Positions 35,001 to 46,967 of a DNA stretch of 64,000 nt are shown one piece after another. A program made the position numbers and the translations under genes. Under the pieces are notes generated by a model. The model saw nothing but the letters and a program-made list of their open reading frames with translations, had not been told where the DNA came from and searched no databases. Within the stretch, counting starts at the first letter, position 1. Every line of letters begins with the position of its first letter. The stretch comes from Allocatelliglobosispora scoriae (GTDB lineage Bacteria; Actinomycetota; Actinomycetes; Mycobacteriales; Micromonosporaceae), in NCBI RefSeq assembly GCF_014204945.1, contig NZ_JACHMN010000003.1, forward strand, positions 806,001 to 870,000, written 5' to 3'.

Positions 35001-38000
35001 TCGAGCCCCGCCGGCGCTCCGGCCTCGTCGCGCCGGTCCAGGAAGCCGACGCTCAGGTCGAACTTCGCCGTGCCGGTCTCGACCGCCTGCAGCTCGGCTC
35101 CCTCGCCGAGCTCGGCGCTGAGCGCCTCGTTGCCGTGCAGCATGACCATCGTCTGGATGAGCGGGTGGCGGCCGAGCACGCGGGCCGGGTTGAGCTCCTC
35201 GACGATGCGCTCGAAGGGCACGTCCTGGTGGGAGAAGGCGTCGATGGTGCCGGTCCGGACCCGCCGCAGCAGCTCCCGCAGCGAGGGCGCGCCACCGAGG
35301 TCGGTCCGCAGCACCAGGGTGTTGACGAAGAAGCCGACGAGGTCGTCCATGGCCGGGTCGCTGCGCCCCGCGACGGGGGTGCCCAGGACGATGTCCTCGC
35401 CGCCGCCGACCCGGCTGAGCAGCGCCGCCGTGAGTGCCTGGAGGGTCATGAAGAGGGTGACCTGCTCGGTGCGGCTCACCTCCAGCAGCCGTGCGTGCAG
35501 CGCCGGGGAGAGGCGCCGCACGACGCTGCCGCCGAGGCCGTCGCGGTCCAGCGGGCGCGGGCGGTCGGCCGGCAGCTCGATCTCCTCGGGCAGCCCGGCG
35601 AGCGTCTCCCGCCAGAAGGCGAGCTGGTCGGAGGCGTCCGTGGAACCGTCGAGGAGGTCGCGCTGCCAGAGCGTGTAGTCGGCGTACTGGACGGGGAGCG
35701 GCTGCCACTGCGGCTCGCCGCCCGCGGCCCGGGCGGCGTAGGCGTCGGTGAGGTCGCGGATCAGCGGCGCCATCGACCAGCCGTCGGCCGCGATGTGGTG
35801 CAGCACCAGGCAGAGCCGGTGCTCCTGCGGCGTGACGGTGACGAGGCGGGCGCGGATCGGCAGCTCGGTGGCGAGGTCGAAGACGTGGCCGGCCGACTCC
35901 CGGACCACTGCGTCCAGTGTGGACTCATCGGCCCGGCCGCAGGTCATCGTCGGGCGGGCGTCGGGCAGGACGACCTGCACCGGCTCGCCGTCGAGCTCCG
36001 GATAGACGGTGCGCAGCACCTCGTGGCGGGCGGCGAGGTCGCCGAGGGCGTCGTGCAGCGCGACGACATCGACGTCGCCCCGCAACCGCAGCGTGAACGC
36101 CACGTTGTAGGCGTTGCTCGGCTCGACCCGGTGCAGGAACCACAACCGGCGCTGGGCGAACGACAGCGGCAACGGGTCCGGGCGGGTGGCGGTGGCGAGC
36201 AGCGGCTTTCGGCGTACCCCCTGGGTGGTTTCGAGGTGTGCGGCGAGCGCGCCCGGCGTGGGGTGCGTGAAGAGCGCCTTGACGCTCAGCTCGCGGTCGA
36301 AGCGCTCGCGGGCGCGGCCGATGAGCCGCGCCGCGAGCAGCGAGTGGCCGCCGAGGGCGAAGAAGTCGTCGTCGATGCCGACGCCGGCGACGCCGAGGAT
36401 GTCGCGGTAGAGGTCGCAGAGGATCTCCTCGCGCGGTGTGCGCGGCGCCCGCCCGGCCGCGGTGAGCGTCGGCGGGGGCAGCGCGCGGCGGTCCAGCTTG
36501 CCGTTGGCGGTGCGCGGCAGCGCTTCCAGCGCCACGAACGCGGCGGGCACCAGGTAGTCGGGGAGCGCGGCCGCGACGTGCCGCCGCAGCTCGGCAGTGT
36601 CAATATCAAGATCACCAGTGGGTACGGCGTAAGCCACCAACCTCCGGTCCCCGGGCCTGTCCTCGCGCACGACGACCGCGACCTGCCCGACACCGGGGTG
36701 CCGTCCGATGACGGTCTCCACCTCGCCCGGCTCGATCCGGAATCCGCGGATCTTGACCTGGTCGTCGACCCGCCCGCAGAACTCCAGCACCCCGTCGGGA
36801 CGCCATTTGACGAGGTCGCCGGTGCGGTACATCCGCCCTGGCGTGAAGGGGTTCGCCACGAAGCGCGCGGCGGTGAGCCCGGTCTGGCCCAGGTATCCGT
36901 CGGCGAGGCCGAGCCCGGCCATGTAGAGCTCGCCGACGACGCCGATCGGGGCGAGGCCGAGGTGCTCGTCGAGGACGTAGACCTGCTTGCCGTGCAGGGG
37001 GCCGCCGACCGGGATCGATCGGCCCGCGCAGTCCTCGGCGGTCACGGCGCGGAAGACCGTGAAGATCATGCTCTCGACGGGGGAGTAGCCGTTGACGAGC
37101 CGCAGCGACGGGTTGAGCTCCAGCAGCCGGCCGAGGTGGGCGACGCTCGCGGCCTCGCCGCCGGTCATCACCTGGCGGACCGTGTCGAAGACGGCCGGGT
37201 GCTCGTCGATCAGGTAGTTGAGCAGGCTCGCCGACGCGTGCAGCGTCGTCACACCGTGCTCCTCGACGAGGCCGGCGATGACCGCGGGCTCCGGACTCTG
37301 ACCGGGCTGCAGGATGCAGGTGCCGCCGAAGAGCAGCGCGGTGAAGAGCTCCAGCGCGAAGGCGTCCCACGAGACCGGGGAGCACTGCAGGACGACCTCT
37401 AGCGGTCCGAAGTGGACGAACTCCTGCCCGGCGAAGGTCGCGACCAGCGACCGGTGCGAGGCGACGACGCCCTTGGGCCGGCCCGTGGAGCCGGAGGTGA
37501 ACATGACGCAGACCGCGTCGGCGGGGGTGACGTCCACCGCGGGTGCGGTCTCCGGCCTGCCGTCGGCGCCCGCGATGTCGAGCCACGCCCAGGCCTCGTG
37601 CGCTTGATAGGCATCCATCTCGGACCGCCGGCTGAGTACGGACATGCCGCCCTCGGCCACGATCGAGGTGAGCCGCTCGACGGGGTGGTTCGTGTCGAGC
37701 AGGGAGTAGGCGGCGCCCGTCTTGATCACGCCGAGCACCGCGACGATCAGCTCCGCGCCGCGATCGAGGTAGACGCCGACGATCTGCCCGCGCCGGACCC
37801 CGCTGTCGAGCAGGTGGTGCGCGAGCCGGTTGGCCCGCGCGTCCAGCTCGGCATAGCTGACCCGCAGCTCCCCATCGATGAGCGCCACCGCTTCCGGTGT
37901 GGCGGCAGCCTGCCGGGCGACCACCTCGTGTACGACGCCCCACGATCCCGCCTCCCCAGCCCGCCGCAACTCTTCAAGAGTTGGTGCTAAAACGGCCCCG

Positions 38001-39511
38001 GTCCCGAAGGCGTCGGCGGCCCCGGCAGCGGTGGCCGCTCCTGGCTGTCCGGCCGTTGACCAAGATCGCCGCAACTCTTCAAGAGTTGTGCCGATCATGG
38101 CCTCTGCCTGCGGTGATGGGATCGGGTGGGTGCCGCTCCAGGTCTCCAGGAGCAGCTCGCGCTCGGCGGCCGGGAGCAGGTCGACGGTGCTGAGGCGCTG
38201 ATCGGGGGCCGTGACCAGCGCGGTCAGCATCACCTCGAAGAAGGCGAGCAGCCGCTCGATCGTGGTCCGGTCGAAGAGGTCGGTGGCGTACTCGAAGGAG
38301 ACGACCATGCCGTCCGGGGCGCCGTCGGCCGTGCGGATCTCGGAGACCGCGACGGTCAGGTCGAACTTCGCCGAGGTCGCGGGCACCGGCACGATCTCCA
38401 GCTGGACGCCGGAACCGTCCTCCGCCGCCTCGTCGGCACTCTGCGCGGCCTGGCTCTGCAGGGCGTACATGACCTGGAAGATCGGGTGTCGGGACAGCGA
38501 CCGGGGCGGGTTGAGCGCCTCGACGATCCGCTCGAACGGCAGATCCTGATGCGCGAAGGCGGCGAGGTCGGTATCCCGGATCCGGTCGATCAGCTCCGCG
38601 AAGGTCGGGTCGCCCGACGTGTCCGTCCGCAGCACGACGGTGTTGATGAAGAAGCCGACGAGCTCCTCCAGCGCCTCGTCGTTGCGGCCCGCGATCGGGG
38701 TGCCGACGGGGATGTCGGTGCCGCCGCCGAGCCGGGTGAGCAGGCCGGTCAGCGCGGCCTGCACCACCATGAAGAGGGTCACCTGCCGCTGCGCCGCGAT
38801 CGCGACGAGCCCGGCGTGCAGGTCGGCGCCGACGATGACCGAGGCGAGGTCGCCCCGCTCGCTCGGCTCGGCCGGCCGGGACCGGTCCGTCGGCAGCGGC
38901 AGCTCCTCGACGACACCGGCGAGGGTCTTGCGCCAGTAGTCGAGCTGCCGGGACACGACGCTGTCCGGGTCGTCCTCGCTGCCCAGCACGTCGCGCTGCC
39001 AGAGGGTGTAGTCGGCGTACTGGACGGGGAGCTCCTCCCACTGCGGTGCCGCACCGGCGATCCGGGCGGCGTAGGCGGTGCTCAGGTCGCCGACGAGCGG
39101 CCCGAGCGACCAGCCGTCGGCCGCGATGTGGTGCAGCAGCAGGCAGAGCCGGTGCTCTGCCTGCCCGGACACCGTGATCAGGTGCGCCCGGATCGGGATC
39201 TCCCGAGCCAGGTCGAAGACGTGCGCGGCGTGCGCGTCGATCGCCGCGTCGAGCTCCGCCCCGGCGACGGCGGCCCGCGTCAGCACGGGCCGCCGGTCGT
39301 CGTGGACCAGCTGCTCGGGCTCGCCGTCGACCTCGGGGAAGGTGGTCCGCAGCACCTCGTGCCGCCCCACCACGTCACCGAGCGCCGCTTCGAGCACGTC
39401 GGCGTCGACGGCTCCCCGGATCCGCAGGGTGAACCCCACGTTGTACGCCGTACCCGGGTCCACCTGGTGCAGGAACCACAGCCGGCGCTGGGCGAAGGAG
39501 AGGGGGATCAT
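29039..39511 (-). CDS. three-module NRPS, C-A-T-C-A-T-C-A-T-TE
   Basis: A 3,490-residue synthetase. It starts at ATG 39511, overlapping the upstream NRPS stop (ATGA). Anchors by residue: C with HHIAADGWS (127), A with [11 protein letters not shown] (673), T with LGGHSLL (1055); C (C1 at 1111, HHIAADGWS 1240), A with [11 protein letters not shown] (1753), T (2131); C (C1 at 2188), A with [11 protein letters not shown] (2800), T (3177); TE with GWSFGG (3308). There are no epimerisation or methylation domains. Hand-read pockets: D-A-L-H-M-G-G-I-F; D-V-L-T-I-G-A-I-D; D-A-W-F-F-A-L-V-V. The last resembles a recalled Val pocket (D-A-W-M-F-A-A-V-L). The linker before the first A domain carries an in-frame insertion of two palindromic repeats. 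The TE releases a linear or cyclic peptide. Confidence 0.95.
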   Translation of the reverse strand: MIPLSFAQRRLWFLHQVDPGTAYNVGFTLRIRGAVDADVLEAALGDVVGRHEVLRTTFPEVDGEPEQLVHDDRRPVLTRAAVAGAELDAAIDAHAAHVFDLAREIPIRAHLITVSGQAEHRLCLLLHHIAADGWSLGPLVGDLSTAYAARIAGAAPQWEELPVQYADYTLWQRDVLGSEDDPDSVVSRQLDYWRKTLAGVVEELPLPTDRSRPAEPSERGDLASVIVGADLHAGLVAIAAQRQVTLFMVVQAALTGLLTRLGGGTDIPVGTPIAGRNDEALEELVGFFINTVVLRTDTSGDPTFAELIDRIRDTDLAAFAHQDLPFERIVEALNPPRSLSRHPIFQVMYALQSQAAQSADEAAEDGSGVQLEIVPVPATSAKFDLTVAVSEIRTADGAPDGMVVSFEYATDLFDRTTIERLLAFFEVMLTALVTAPDQRLSTVDLLPAAERELLLETWSGTHPIPSPQAEAMIGTTLEELRRSWSTAGQPGAATAAGAADAFGTGAVLAPTLEELRRAGEAGSWGVVHEVVARQAAATPEAVALIDGELRVSYAELDARANRLAHHLLDSGVRRGQIVGVYLDRGAELIVAVLGVIKTGAAYSLLDTNHPVERLTSIVAEGGMSVLSRRSEMDAYQAHEAWAWLDIAGADGRPETAPAVDVTPADAVCVMFTSGSTGRPKGVVASHRSLVATFAGQEFVHFGPLEVVLQCSPVSWDAFALELFTALLFGGTCILQPGQSPEPAVIAGLVEEHGVTTLHASASLLNYLIDEHPAVFDTVRQVMTGGEAASVAHLGRLLELNPSLRLVNGYSPVESMIFTVFRAVTAEDCAGRSIPVGGPLHGKQVYVLDEHLGLAPIGVVGELYMAGLGLADGYLGQTGLTAARFVANPFTPGRMYRTGDLVKWRPDGVLEFCGRVDDQVKIRGFRIEPGEVETVIGRHPGVGQVAVVVREDRPGDRRLVAYAVPTGDLDIDTAELRRHVAAALPDYLVPAAFVALEALPRTANGKLDRRALPPPTLTAAGRAPRTPREEILCDLYRDILGVAGVGIDDDFFALGGHSLLAARLIGRARERFDRELSVKALFTHPTPGALAAHLETTQGVRRKPLLATATRPDPLPLSFAQRRLWFLHRVEPSNAYNVAFTLRLRGDVDVVALHDALGDLAARHEVLRTVYPELDGEPVQVVLPDARPTMTCGRADESTLDAVVRESAGHVFDLATELPIRARLVTVTPQEHRLCLVLHHIAADGWSMAPLIRDLTDAYAARAAGGEPQWQPLPVQYADYTLWQRDLLDGSTDASDQLAFWRETLAGLPEEIELPADRPRPLDRDGLGGSVVRRLSPALHARLLEVSRTEQVTLFMTLQALTAALLSRVGGGEDIVLGTPVAGRSDPAMDDLVGFFVNTLVLRTDLGGAPSLRELLRRVRTGTIDAFSHQDVPFERIVEELNPARVLGRHPLIQTMVMLHGNEALSAELGEGAELQAVETGTAKFDLSVGFLDRRDEAGAPAGLDAYWEFATDMFDHDTVAALAERFELFAAAVLGDVDRPVGDADLLSPAERRHLLVELTDTGADVPAATLAELVAARAAEQPDAIALIEAGRRVSYGELDASAREWAGRLAAAGAGPETIVAVAIPRGVDFIVGIVAVLYAGAAWLPLDPDYPAERLAFMLDDADPSCVLTTTALAPSFGGGRSALLADDAAASDLTLTRPVPLDDACPSSGLAPSAAGRRSVLLIDAPGGATAPVRPAGPDDGAYLIYTSGSTGLPKGALVPHRAIGNDLAWRRAENAVTAADRMLHKTAAGFDVSVLEIFTALTAGAALVLARPGGQREPAYIAELIRAEQVTIATFVPAILDAFLREPAAASCTSLRQVIVGGEQLTTDLLARFTAALGHAQLFNAYGPTEAAIDVTQFRCDDGGGPIPIGAPHPNVRAYVLDGRLHPVPVGQAGELYLGGVQLARGYHRRPGLTAARFVADPYSSGGRLYRTGDLVRRRPDGNLVYLGRTDHQVKLHGVRIEPGEIEATLAGHPGLAGAVVIVREDVPGDRRLVAYPVGGPVDEAELREYLAARLPDHLVPQVYVPIDAVPLSPSGKVDTRALPAPVATVGRAARTPQEEILCGLFRDLLGIDRVGADDNFFALGGHSLLAVRLINRVRESLHAELDVRDIFRTPTPAGLVGRLDRTGRRVRPRLVRQDTPELLPLSHAQRRLWFLHQVEPNAAYGMATALRLRGTWNGPALRAALHDVVTRQEALRTVFPEVDGAPVQVVLDAAEAAPVWTESACTEDGLAAAITRASGWVFDLATDRPLRADVLTLAPDDHVLVLTMHHISADGWSMGPLLGDLGTAYEARLAGRAPSFTPLPVRYADYTLWQHEMMGSPEDPESVFTEQLDYWRGQLDGLPDQLNLPTDRPRPPLPTHAGDTVEAAIPAELHARLGELARGQQVTLYMLLQAAVATLLTRLGAGTDIPIGSVVAGRTDAELDDLVGFFVNTLVLRTDTSGDPAFTELLARVRETDLAALSHQDLPFDQLVEELRPMRSLARHPLFQVMLVLQNLGSGGTFALPGLDVDFEPIGHGGAKFDLTMVLSEATGADGAPAGIHASFEFATDLFDRSTVEVLAERLIRLLSVVATAPQTRLGEIELLADDELSRVLHEWQGERIPFDAERTVCDLIAEHAATRPEALAVAGADGTLTYWELEERAQRLAQKLTSLGVRPSTLVGLCLERGAGMVAGMLGILQAGAAYVPLDPTYPAGRLEFLMADTAMPVIVTTSALAGLLPPTDAWIVCLDELGTAPIRLLPSVASPDGVAYVIHTSGSTGTPKGVVVRHRSLTDMCLDHARRYGITPDDRTSQVASQGFDATVWELWPYLCAGASVHLPGQQILDDADALLDWIACSRLTACFLPTPRLELLLDDDRLLRTSLRWLFTAGDVLRRTPDRELPFRLMNLYGPTEFTVVASGAEVAVGGAGLPPIGRPVGNSSALVLDAGLRPVPVGVEGELYLAGSGTAAGYLNRAELTAGRFVANPFGPPGDRMYRTGDIVRWLADGQLAFVGRTDHQVKIRGIRIELGEIEAAVSTHPRVRQTVVVVIALGEAKRLAAYVAADGVDAHELRRHAATVLPDYLIPAAFVIVDELPLTLNGKLDRTSLPEPVWTAGGAGRAPRNPREQLLTEIFAETLGLDRVSIDDNFFDLGGHSLLATRMISRIRLATGSSLSIRTIFTAPTPAALAEQLDAGIVDDDALAVLLPLRTTGTRAPLFCVHPASGIAWVYSGLLRHLGPDQPVYGLQARGFTHPGEPAAGMAELVRHYLAEIRSVQPSGPYRLMGWSFGGVVAHALAAALQAEDERVELLAILDGYPAVTDPSVAPLAADDPASLGALLASVGIDSGPVELAEFTRIASAPQSPFAVLGAAGIAALPAVFAGNGNAMSAFDTGTVDGDLLFFAATGDLGDKPDPGIWRQHVGGLVEVHEIACRHGEMVQAGPLARIAPVLAERLRTPEFAHSGGTR
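37960..38095 (-). repeat. two family A palindromes inserted in frame in the NRPS gene
   Basis: The palindromes at 37967-37983 and 38072-38088 lie inside the coding sequence, in the linker between the first condensation and adenylation domains. Read on the minus strand they encode [10 protein letters not shown] and [11 protein letters not shown]. They bound an Ala/Gly-rich stretch that the corresponding linker of the upstream NRPS lacks (there [17 protein letters not shown] runs straight into AHEVFARQA). The insertion adds about 50 residues without a frameshift. Confidence 0.9.
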
Positions 39512-42500
39512 CGCGCGGTCTCCGTCCGGACCCGGGCGCGCAGGGCAGGCCGCGCCTTGTCTGCGTTGTCGAGCTGCTCGACCAGGTTGGCCACGGTCCG
39601 GGCGCTGAACACCGCCTGGATGGTGAGCTCGACGGCGAACGCCTTGCGTACCTTGCTGATCAGCCTCGTCACGAGCAGCGAGTGCCCGCCGAGGGTGAAG
39701 AAGTCGTCGTCGATGCCGACGTTGGGCACGCCGAGGATCTCGGTGTAGAGGTCGCAGAGGGTCTGCTCCCGCTCGTTGCGCGGCCGCCGGCTCGTCGCCG
39801 AGGCGGTGACGGTCGGCGCGGGCAGGGCCTTGCGGTCGAGCTTGCCGTTGGCGGTCCGCGGCAGCGCGTCGAGGACGACGAGGGCCGACGGCACCATGTA
39901 GTCCGGGAGCAGCTGGGACGCGTACTGGCGGATGGTTTCGGTCGCCACGGCCGCGCCGGTGGCGGGCACGAGGTAGCCGACGAGGCGCTTGTCGCCGGGC
40001 CGGTCCTCGCGCACGATCACCGCGACCTGGCCGACGGTCTCGTGGCGGCCGATGACGGTCTCCACCTCGCCCGGCTCGACCCGGAAGCCCCGGATCTTGA
40101 CCTGGTCGTCCACCCGCCCGCAGAACTCCAGCACCCCGTCCGGTCGCCACTTCACCAGGTCGCCGGTGCGGTACATCCGGTCGCTGGTCTCACCGAACGG
40201 GTTCGCGACGAACCGCGACGAGGTGAGGCCGCTCTGGCCGAGGTAGCCGTTGGCGAGGCCGACCCCGGCCATGTAGAGCTCGCCGACGATGCCGATCGGC
40301 ACCACGTCGAGGTGCTCGTCGAGGACGTAGACCTGCTTGCCGTGCAGGGGCCCGCCGACCGGGATCGACCGGCCCGCGCAGTCGTCCTTCGTCACCGGGT
40401 GGTAGACGGTGAAGATCATGCACTCGACGGGGGAGTAGCCGTTGACGAGCCGGATCGCCGGGTTCGCCCCGAGCAGCTTGGTGAGGTGGGCGACGCTCGC
40501 CGCCTCGCCGCCGGTCATCACCTGGCGTACGCCGCCGAAGGCACCCGGGTACTCGTCGACGAGGAAGTTGAGCAGGCTCGCCGAGACGTGGATCGTCGTG
40601 ACCGCGTGCTTCCTGATCAGGTCGACGATCACGGCGGGCTCGGGGCTCTGGCCGGGCTGCAGGACGCAGGTCCCGCCGAAGAAGAGCGCGGTGAACAGCT
40701 CCAGTGCGAAGGCGTCCCACGAGACCGGGGAGCACTGCAGCACGACCTCATCCGGTCCGAAGTGGACATACTCCTGGCCGACGAAGGTCGCCACGAGCGA
40801 TCGGTGCGACGCGACCACGCCCTTGGGCCGCCCGGTGGAGCCGGAGGTGAACATGACGCAGACCGCGTCGGCCGGGGTCACCGCCACGTCGGGGGCGATC
40901 GGGGACTGCTGCGCGACACCGGGATCGGTGACGTCGATCCAGTTCCAGCGGTCGGTCGCCTTTCCCGCCTCGATCTCCGCCGGACGGCTCAGCACCGTCG
41001 TGGCGCCGACGCTCGAAAGCACCGTCGCGAGCCGCTCGACGGGGTATTTCGTGTCGAGCAGCGTGTAGGCGGCGCCCGCCTTCAGCGCGGCGAGGACCGT
41101 GACGACGAGCTCGACGCCCCGGTCGAGGTAGACCCCGACCAGCTCCCCGCGCGTCACCCCCTCGGCGACGAGCTGGTGCGCGAGCCGGTTGGCGCGGGCA
41201 TCCAGCTCGGCATAGGTGACCTGCGCGGTCCCGTCGATCAGCGCCACCGCACCCGGTGTCGTGGCGGCCTGCCGGGCGAAGACCTCGTGCGCGGTCGCCT
41301 CGGCGGTGACGGGTGCGGTGGCGCCGCTCCACTCGCCGACGAGCAGCTCGCGCTCGGCGGGCGGCAGCAGGTCCACCTCGCTGAGGCGGCCGGCGGGGTC
41401 GGCGACCATCGCCTTGACCAGCAGCTCCGTGCACCGGGCGACAAGCTCGACCGTCCTGCGCTCGTAGAGGTCGGTGGCGAACTCGAAGGAGCCGGTGATC
41501 CCGGCGAGCTCGCCCTGCGGGTTGCGGATCTCGGAGAAGGCGACGGTGAGGTCGAACTTCGCCGTCCGCGTGTCGGCGAGCCGGCTCGTCACCGAAAGGT
41601 CCGGCAGTGACAGCGACGCCTCGTCGTTGTTCTGCAGGACCAGCATCACCTGGAAGAGGGGGTGGCGGGCGAGCGAGCGCATCGGGTTGAGCGCCTCGAC
41701 GATCCGCTCGAAGGGCAGGTCCTGGTGGGCATAGGCGGCGAGGTCGGTCTCGCGTACCCGGCCGAGCAGGTCGCGGAAGGTCGGGTCGCCGGAGGTGCTG
41801 GTCCGCAGCACCAGGGTGTTGACGAAGAAGCCGACCAGGTCCTCCAGCGCGTCGTCGACGCGACCGGCGACCGGGGAGCCGAAGACGATGTCCTGCCCGG
41901 CGCCGAGGCGGCTCAGGACCCCCGACAGAGCGGCCTGCAGGATCATGAAGAGGGTGACCTGCTCGCGCCGGGCCAGGTCGTGCAGGGCGGCGTGGGTGGC
42001 GACGTCGAACTGCAGCCCGACCACCTCGCCCCGGTAACTCGGGGTCGCCGGTCGCGGCCGGTCCGGTGCGAGCGTGACCTCCTCGGGCAGCGCGTCGAGC
42101 GCCTTGGTCCAGTAGTCGAGCTGGCGCGACGCCATGCTCTCCGGCTCGGACGCGTCGCCGAGCAGCTCGCGCTGCCACATGGTGTAGTCGGCGTACTGGA
42201 CGGCGAGCGGCTCCCACTGCGGCGCCACACCACCGGACCGCGCCGTGTACGCCGTCGCGATGTCGCGCAGCAGCGGGCTCATCGACCAGCCGTCGCTGAC
42301 GATGTGGTGCATCACGACGAGCAGCACGTGCTCCTCGGGGGCGCTGCGCAGCAGGGTGACCCGGATCGGCAGCTCCTCGGTGAGGTCGAAGACGTACCGC
42401 GAGGCGTCCAGCACCATGGTGTCGACCTCGTCGGCCGGGCAGTCCACCTCGATCCAGACGGGTCGGCCGCCATCGATGATCTTCTGGTACGGCTCGTCGT

Positions 42501-44463
42501 CGCGCTCGGGGAAGACCGTGCGCAGGGCCTCGTGCCGCTCGACCACGTCGTCGATGGCGGCTCGCAGGGCGGCGGTGTCGATACGGCCACGCAGGTTGAC
42601 AGCGACCGGCACGTTGTAGGCCGGGCTGTGCTCGAGGCGGCTCAGGAACCAGAGCCGCTGCTGCGCGAAGGACAAGGGGATCATGGAAACTCCTTGAGTC
42701 CGAAGGGTTGGACGCAGCACCGGTCGGGCATCCCGGCTGGCCACGAGGTGGGTGGCGAGGACGGCGACGGTGGGGGCGGCGAACAGGTCACGGAGGGTCA
42801 GTTCCGTGCCGAAGGCGGCGCGGACGCGGTTGATGAGGCGGGCGGCGAGCAGGGAGTGCCCGCCGCAGTGGAAGAAGTGGTCGTCGATGCCGACCTCGGC
42901 GAGGCCCAGGACCTCGGCGAAGATGGTGCAGAGCAGGCCCTCGGGCTCGGTGCGGGGTGCTCGTCGCTCGCCGGTTCCGGTGAACTCCGGCGCGGGCAGC
43001 GCGGCCCGGTCGACCTTGCCGTTGGCGGTCAGCGGCAGCGCGTCGAGCAGCACGAACGCCGAGGGGACGAGGTGGTCGGGGAGCCTGGTCTCCACATAGG
43101 AGCGCAGGTCCGCCGCGGTGAGGTGGGGGCTCACGGCGTACCCGATGAGGCGCTTGTCGCCCGGGCGGTCCTCCCGCGCGATCACCTTGACCGCGACGAC
43201 GCCGGGGTGCGACGCGATCACCGCTTCGATCTCGCCGGGCTCGACCCGGAATCCGCGGATCTTGACCTGGTCGTCGGCGCGGCCGAGGAACTCCAGCACG
43301 CCGTCGGCGCGCCGGGAGGCGAGGTCACCGGTGCGGTACATCCGGGTGCCGTCGGCGGCGGCGACGAACCGGGTCGCGGTGAGTCCGGCCTGGCCGAGGT
43401 AACCGCGCGCCAGGCCGTCGCCGGTGATGTAGAGCTCGCCCGGCTGCCCCGGCCCGACCGGCCGCAGCTCGTCGTCGAGCAGGTGCACGCCGGTGTCGTT
43501 GAGCGGCAGGCCGATCGGCAGGGTCACCGCGTCGAGATCGGCCATCGTGACCTGGTGGCAGCTCGCCACGACCATGCTCTCGACCGGGCCGTAACCGTTG
43601 ACGATCCGCAGGTGAGGGTGCTCGCGCCGGATGCGGTGCAGCTGTGCCAGGACCGGCACGTCGCCGCCGGTGATCACCTGGCGGAGCAGCCCGAAGATCT
43701 CCGGGTGCAGGTCCGCCAGCAGCGCGAACATGCCCGCCGAGAGGAAGAGGCTGGTCACGCCGTGGTCCTTGACCAGCTCCGCGATGAGTGCTGCGTCGGG
43801 GCTCTGCCCGGGCTGCAGCACGCAGGCCGCGCCGTGCAGCAGCGCCGGATAGAGCTCCAGCGCGCACGCGTCCCAGGAGATCGGCGCCGCCTGCAGAAAC
43901 ACCAGGTCCGGCCCGAACTCCAGGAAGTCCTGGCCGAGGAAGGTCCGCAGGATCGAGCGATGATCCCCGATGGAGCCCTTCGGCCGCCCGGTCGACCCCG
44001 ACGTGAACATCACGCACGCCGCGTCGGCGGGGTCGACCGGCACGTCCGGCGCCGTCGTCGGCTCTCCTGCAAGATCAAAAACATCCACCAGGGGGTACGC
44101 CTGGACGTGCGCGCTCAGCTCGCCGGTCGTCAGCACCACCCGCGGCTTCGCCTCGTCGAGCAGCCCCGTGATCCGGCTGACCGGGTAGGCGAGGTCGGCC
44201 GGCACATACGCCGCACCGGCCTTCATCGTGGCCAGCATGCCGATCACCAGCTCCGGCCCGCGCGGGACATAGAGCGCCACGAGATCACCCCGCCGCACCC
44301 CCTCTGCGATGAGCAGGTTCGCGAGCTGGTTGGCCTTGGCGTCCAGCTCGCCGTAGGTGAGGCGTCGCTCGCCGGCGATCAGCGCTGTCGCGCCCGGCTT
44401 CCGTGCCGCCTGACGTGCGAACTCGGCGTGCACTGTGCTCTCGGACGGATTTGTCGCGGTCAT
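39508..44463 (-). CDS. two-module NRPS, A-T-C-A-T (initiation)
   Basis: A 1,651-residue synthetase. It begins with an adenylation domain ([12 protein letters not shown] about 158) and carrier (HCGGHSLL about 533), without an initial condensation domain, so it loads the first residue. Then C (HHIVSDGWS about 719), A ([11 protein letters not shown] about 1202), T (LGGHSLL about 1591). Pockets by hand: first A D-A-L-F-I-G-G-V-V, second A D-A-L-H-M-G-G-I-F, identical to the first A domain of the next NRPS. Both have SWDA in place of FDA at motif A4. ATG 44463 has GGGGTG 6 bases upstream; GTG 44472 and ATG 44469 are alternatives. It follows mbtH by 43 bases and is coupled to the next NRPS by ATGA. 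Confidence 0.95.
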   Translation of the reverse strand: MTATNPSESTVHAEFARQAARKPGATALIAGERRLTYGELDAKANQLANLLIAEGVRRGDLVALYVPRGPELVIGMLATMKAGAAYVPADLAYPVSRITGLLDEAKPRVVLTTGELSAHVQAYPLVDVFDLAGEPTTAPDVPVDPADAACVMFTSGSTGRPKGSIGDHRSILRTFLGQDFLEFGPDLVFLQAAPISWDACALELYPALLHGAACVLQPGQSPDAALIAELVKDHGVTSLFLSAGMFALLADLHPEIFGLLRQVITGGDVPVLAQLHRIRREHPHLRIVNGYGPVESMVVASCHQVTMADLDAVTLPIGLPLNDTGVHLLDDELRPVGPGQPGELYITGDGLARGYLGQAGLTATRFVAAADGTRMYRTGDLASRRADGVLEFLGRADDQVKIRGFRVEPGEIEAVIASHPGVVAVKVIAREDRPGDKRLIGYAVSPHLTAADLRSYVETRLPDHLVPSAFVLLDALPLTANGKVDRAALPAPEFTGTGERRAPRTEPEGLLCTIFAEVLGLAEVGIDDHFFHCGGHSLLAARLINRVRAAFGTELTLRDLFAAPTVAVLATHLVASRDARPVLRPTLRTQGVSMIPLSFAQQRLWFLSRLEHSPAYNVPVAVNLRGRIDTAALRAAIDDVVERHEALRTVFPERDDEPYQKIIDGGRPVWIEVDCPADEVDTMVLDASRYVFDLTEELPIRVTLLRSAPEEHVLLVVMHHIVSDGWSMSPLLRDIATAYTARSGGVAPQWEPLAVQYADYTMWQRELLGDASEPESMASRQLDYWTKALDALPEEVTLAPDRPRPATPSYRGEVVGLQFDVATHAALHDLARREQVTLFMILQAALSGVLSRLGAGQDIVFGSPVAGRVDDALEDLVGFFVNTLVLRTSTSGDPTFRDLLGRVRETDLAAYAHQDLPFERIVEALNPMRSLARHPLFQVMLVLQNNDEASLSLPDLSVTSRLADTRTAKFDLTVAFSEIRNPQGELAGITGSFEFATDLYERRTVELVARCTELLVKAMVADPAGRLSEVDLLPPAERELLVGEWSGATAPVTAEATAHEVFARQAATTPGAVALIDGTAQVTYAELDARANRLAHQLVAEGVTRGELVGVYLDRGVELVVTVLAALKAGAAYTLLDTKYPVERLATVLSSVGATTVLSRPAEIEAGKATDRWNWIDVTDPGVAQQSPIAPDVAVTPADAVCVMFTSGSTGRPKGVVASHRSLVATFVGQEYVHFGPDEVVLQCSPVSWDAFALELFTALFFGGTCVLQPGQSPEPAVIVDLIRKHAVTTIHVSASLLNFLVDEYPGAFGGVRQVMTGGEAASVAHLTKLLGANPAIRLVNGYSPVECMIFTVYHPVTKDDCAGRSIPVGGPLHGKQVYVLDEHLDVVPIGIVGELYMAGVGLANGYLGQSGLTSSRFVANPFGETSDRMYRTGDLVKWRPDGVLEFCGRVDDQVKIRGFRVEPGEVETVIGRHETVGQVAVIVREDRPGDKRLVGYLVPATGAAVATETIRQYASQLLPDYMVPSALVVLDALPRTANGKLDRKALPAPTVTASATSRRPRNEREQTLCDLYTEILGVPNVGIDDDFFTLGGHSLLVTRLISKVRKAFAVELTIQAVFSARTVANLVEQLDNADKARPALRARVRTETAR

Positions 44464-44505
44464 TGTCATCACCCCGATCCACCATTCGTCAGGTCGGTCA
44501 GCAGA

Positions 44506-44727
44506 TCAGGCAGCCTGTGCGGCGGCGATCAGGCTGGCGGGACGGAGGTCGGTCCAGTGCGCCTCGACGTACTCCAGGCACGCGGCCCGGGTGTCGGTCT
44601 CGTGGACGACGGTCCAGCCGGCCGGTACGGCGATGCCGACGGGCCAGAGCGAGTGCTGGTTCTCGGCGTTGACGAGAACGGTGAAGAGCCCGTCCTCGTT
44701 GTCGAAGGGATTAGCCACGGTGACCAT
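44506..44727 (-). CDS. MbtH-family NRPS chaperone
   Basis: A 73-residue MbtH-like protein with [33 protein letters not shown] and the final [14 protein letters not shown], including the three conserved tryptophans. It binds and activates adenylation domains and is expected to serve those downstream. ATG 44727 is preferred over TTG 44733; TGAGG lies about 8 bases upstream of the ATG. First gene of the NRPS operon. Confidence 0.95.
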   Translation of the reverse strand: MVTVANPFDNEDGLFTVLVNAENQHSLWPVGIAVPAGWTVVHETDTRAACLEYVEAHWTDLRPASLIAAAQAA

Positions 44728-44834
44728 CTCCAATGCCTCAGCGTTTCGTGATTACGCGAAGGCTATGGCCGCTGAAGTGCGCAAACCGGCGCTAGCACCG
44801 GCACTTGACCGGCAGCTTCACCGCGCCCCCCGGT

Positions 44835-45595
44835 CACGTTTTGCAGCAAAGCGTGGCCATTTCGCGCGTCCAGGCCACGCTTCGCTGCAAAGCGTGCCCG
44901 TCGGGCCCCGCGCGCTCGGCGCGGCTGGACCGGATAGCGTCGCGCCGCAAGATCGCCGCAACTCTTCAAGAGTTGGTGTTATCGGGGCGGACTGGAGCGC
45001 GTGATCGCGTTGTTTCCCGGAACGTGGGCCCTCACACGCAGGAGGAGGGGCCTAAAACGGGGAAACAACGCGATCATGGAGGGCGTTCGTGCTCGTCCGG
45101 CCCCGCTCCGGGCCGCAGGGCCCGCTATCGACCCGCCAGATCTGGTGCGGGCGGGCGGATGTGGCGCGGGGCGGATCTCGCGCGGGCGGATTCGGCCGGG
45201 CGGAGCAAGATCGCCGCAACTCTTGAAGAGTTGGTGCTATCGCCGCGCGAGATGCCATCTCTTCACGGTCACCCCAGGCCTTGAGGCCGGGCCCCTCGGT
45301 GAGCACTCCCGCTCTCGTCACGCTTTGCAGCAAGGCGTGGCTTCATCGCGCGAAATGGCCACGCTTTGCTGCAAAGCGTGGCAGTCGGCACGAGCTCGTC
45401 CCGCGGTGCAGCCTGACCCGCGCGATAACACCAACTCTTCAAGAGTTGCGACGATCTTGGGGCGCGCCGGGCACCCGGGCGAGGCGCGCCGGGCGAGGCG
45501 CGCTGGGGTGGGCGGAACGCAAGATCGCGTTGTTTCCCTGTTTCTGGCCCCTCCGGTGCGGGAGGTGGGGCCAGAAACAGGGAAACAACGCGATC
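44835..45595. repeat. dense palindromic repeat island (families A, B and C)
   Basis: The 884-base gap between mbtH and the exporter is packed with palindromes. Family B pairs lie at 44835-44855 with 44876-44896, and at 45319-45339 with 45360-45380. Family A copies lie at 44959-44975, 45217-45233 and 45432-45448. Family C elements lie at 45002-45076 and 45524-45595 (arms GATCGCGTTGTTTCCC and its complement). No protein gene is credible, and no transposase is present. The mbtH promoter must be at the left end. Confidence 0.88.
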
Positions 45596-45611
45596 AGCGC
45601 ATTCCAGCGCG

Positions 45612-46967
45612 CTACGCGGGCACTGCGGCAGCGGGCTCCGTGGGGAGGTCGCGGCTCCGCTTGATCGGACCGATCAAGCGCAACCACTTCGCCGCCGCGA
45701 GCGCGCCGAGCATGATCCACAGGCCCGTGGTGATGCCCAGGGTGCTGCCGAGCAGGCCGCCGATGAGGGCGCCGATCGGCATGCTGCCATAGACGATCAC
45801 CATCGCCGACGTGCTGACCCGGCCCTGCATCTGCGGCGGGCAGTAGCGCATCCGGAACGTGCCGCTGATGATGCCGCAGGCCACCATGCCCGCGGCCGGT
45901 ACGCCCATCCCGACGGCGAAGAACAGCATCCCGAAGCCGTCGGTGGTGAGCGGGATCAGCAGTCCGAAGGGTGCCGTGGTGATGGCGAGGACGATCAGCG
46001 CCCGTGCCGTGCCGAGCTTCCGCGACACCCGGTTGGCGATCAGCGCACCGGCGAGGCCGCCGAGGCTGTCGGCGATGAGCAGCGCGCCGACGAAGCCGGC
46101 CGGGATCGCGACCACCTTGATCAGGAAGACCACGAGCAGGGCGAGCGCGCCGGAGAGCAGCAGGTTCTCCACCCCGGCGCAGAGCGCGATGATCCGCAGG
46201 TAAGGATCGCGCACCAGGAACCGGATGCCGTCGGCGATGTCCTGGCGGATCGTCTTTCGAGGCGCGTCCGCCGATCGCACCTGACGCGGCTCGCGATGCC
46301 TGATCGAGCCGAGGCAGACCACCGCGACCAGGTAGGTGATCGCGTCGACGAGGATGCCGCCGACCGCGCCGAAGACCGCAGCGATGACACCGCCGACACC
46401 GGAGCCGCCCATGAAGGCGACCTGGGCGCTGCCGTGCAGCTTCGCGTTCGCCTCGCCGAGGTCCTCGCCGTCCACGAGCGACGGCAGATAGGCGCCGTAG
46501 GCGGGGGAGAAGAAGACCGCGCCGATGCCGGAGGCGAGCGCGACGAAGAGCAGGTAGCCCATCGAGAGCAGCCCGAGCCAGTAGACGATCGGTACGCTGA
46601 CGAGCAGTACGAGCGCCGACGCGTTGCACGTGATCATGACTGTCCGCCGGGGCCAGCGGTCCACCCAGGCGCCGGCGGGCAGGCCGAAGACGAGCCACGG
46701 TACCCAGGAGAGCGCGGTGAGCACGCCCATCCCGAGCGGGCCCGCATCCAGGACGGTGACGGCGACGAGCGGCAGGGCGACGCCGGTGATGGCGCTGCCG
46801 AATTTACTCGTCGTCTCACCCGCCCAGAGCAGCCGGAAGTCCCGGTTGCGCAGGACACCCCGCCGGGGCGGTTCGGCCGAGGCGGGCACTGCCAGTGCGG
46901 GCGCTGCCGGTGCGGGCTCGATGCCCGCCTCCTCGGCGATCAGGTCGGGTTCAGCGGTGATACTCAC
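45612..46967 (-). CDS. MFS exporter
   Basis: A 451-residue major facilitator transporter with about 12 hydrophobic segments after a 35-residue Ala/Pro-rich N-terminal tail. The loop 2-3 motif is GAWVDRWPRRTVM. It resembles the enterobactin exporter/drug-efflux-like MFS_3 group (LWAGETTSKFGSAITGVALP). The GTG start has AAGGAG 8 bases upstream and overlaps the glutamate-synthase-like gene by 17 bases, so it is read with the precursor operon. Probable export of, or self-resistance to, the peptide product. Confidence 0.9.
   Translation of the reverse strand: MSITAEPDLIAEEAGIEPAPAAPALAVPASAEPPRRGVLRNRDFRLLWAGETTSKFGSAITGVALPLVAVTVLDAGPLGMGVLTALSWVPWLVFGLPAGAWVDRWPRRTVMITCNASALVLLVSVPIVYWLGLLSMGYLLFVALASGIGAVFFSPAYGAYLPSLVDGEDLGEANAKLHGSAQVAFMGGSGVGGVIAAVFGAVGGILVDAITYLVAVVCLGSIRHREPRQVRSADAPRKTIRQDIADGIRFLVRDPYLRIIALCAGVENLLLSGALALLVVFLIKVVAIPAGFVGALLIADSLGGLAGALIANRVSRKLGTARALIVLAITTAPFGLLIPLTTDGFGMLFFAVGMGVPAAGMVACGIISGTFRMRYCPPQMQGRVSTSAMVIVYGSMPIGALIGGLLGSTLGITTGLWIMLGALAAAKWLRLIGPIKRSRDLPTEPAAAVPA

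Noticed and set aside
29777-37402. A very long plus-strand open frame opposite the NRPS
   Set aside because: Shadow of the NRPS, which has all expected domain motifs in order; the plus-strand translation is low-complexity Arg/Gly/Asp/Val.
45124-45242. Single GCTATCG heptamers at 45124-45130 and 45236-45242 as SARP sites
   Set aside because: Neither has a partner at 11 bases, and the second overlaps the flank of a family A palindrome.
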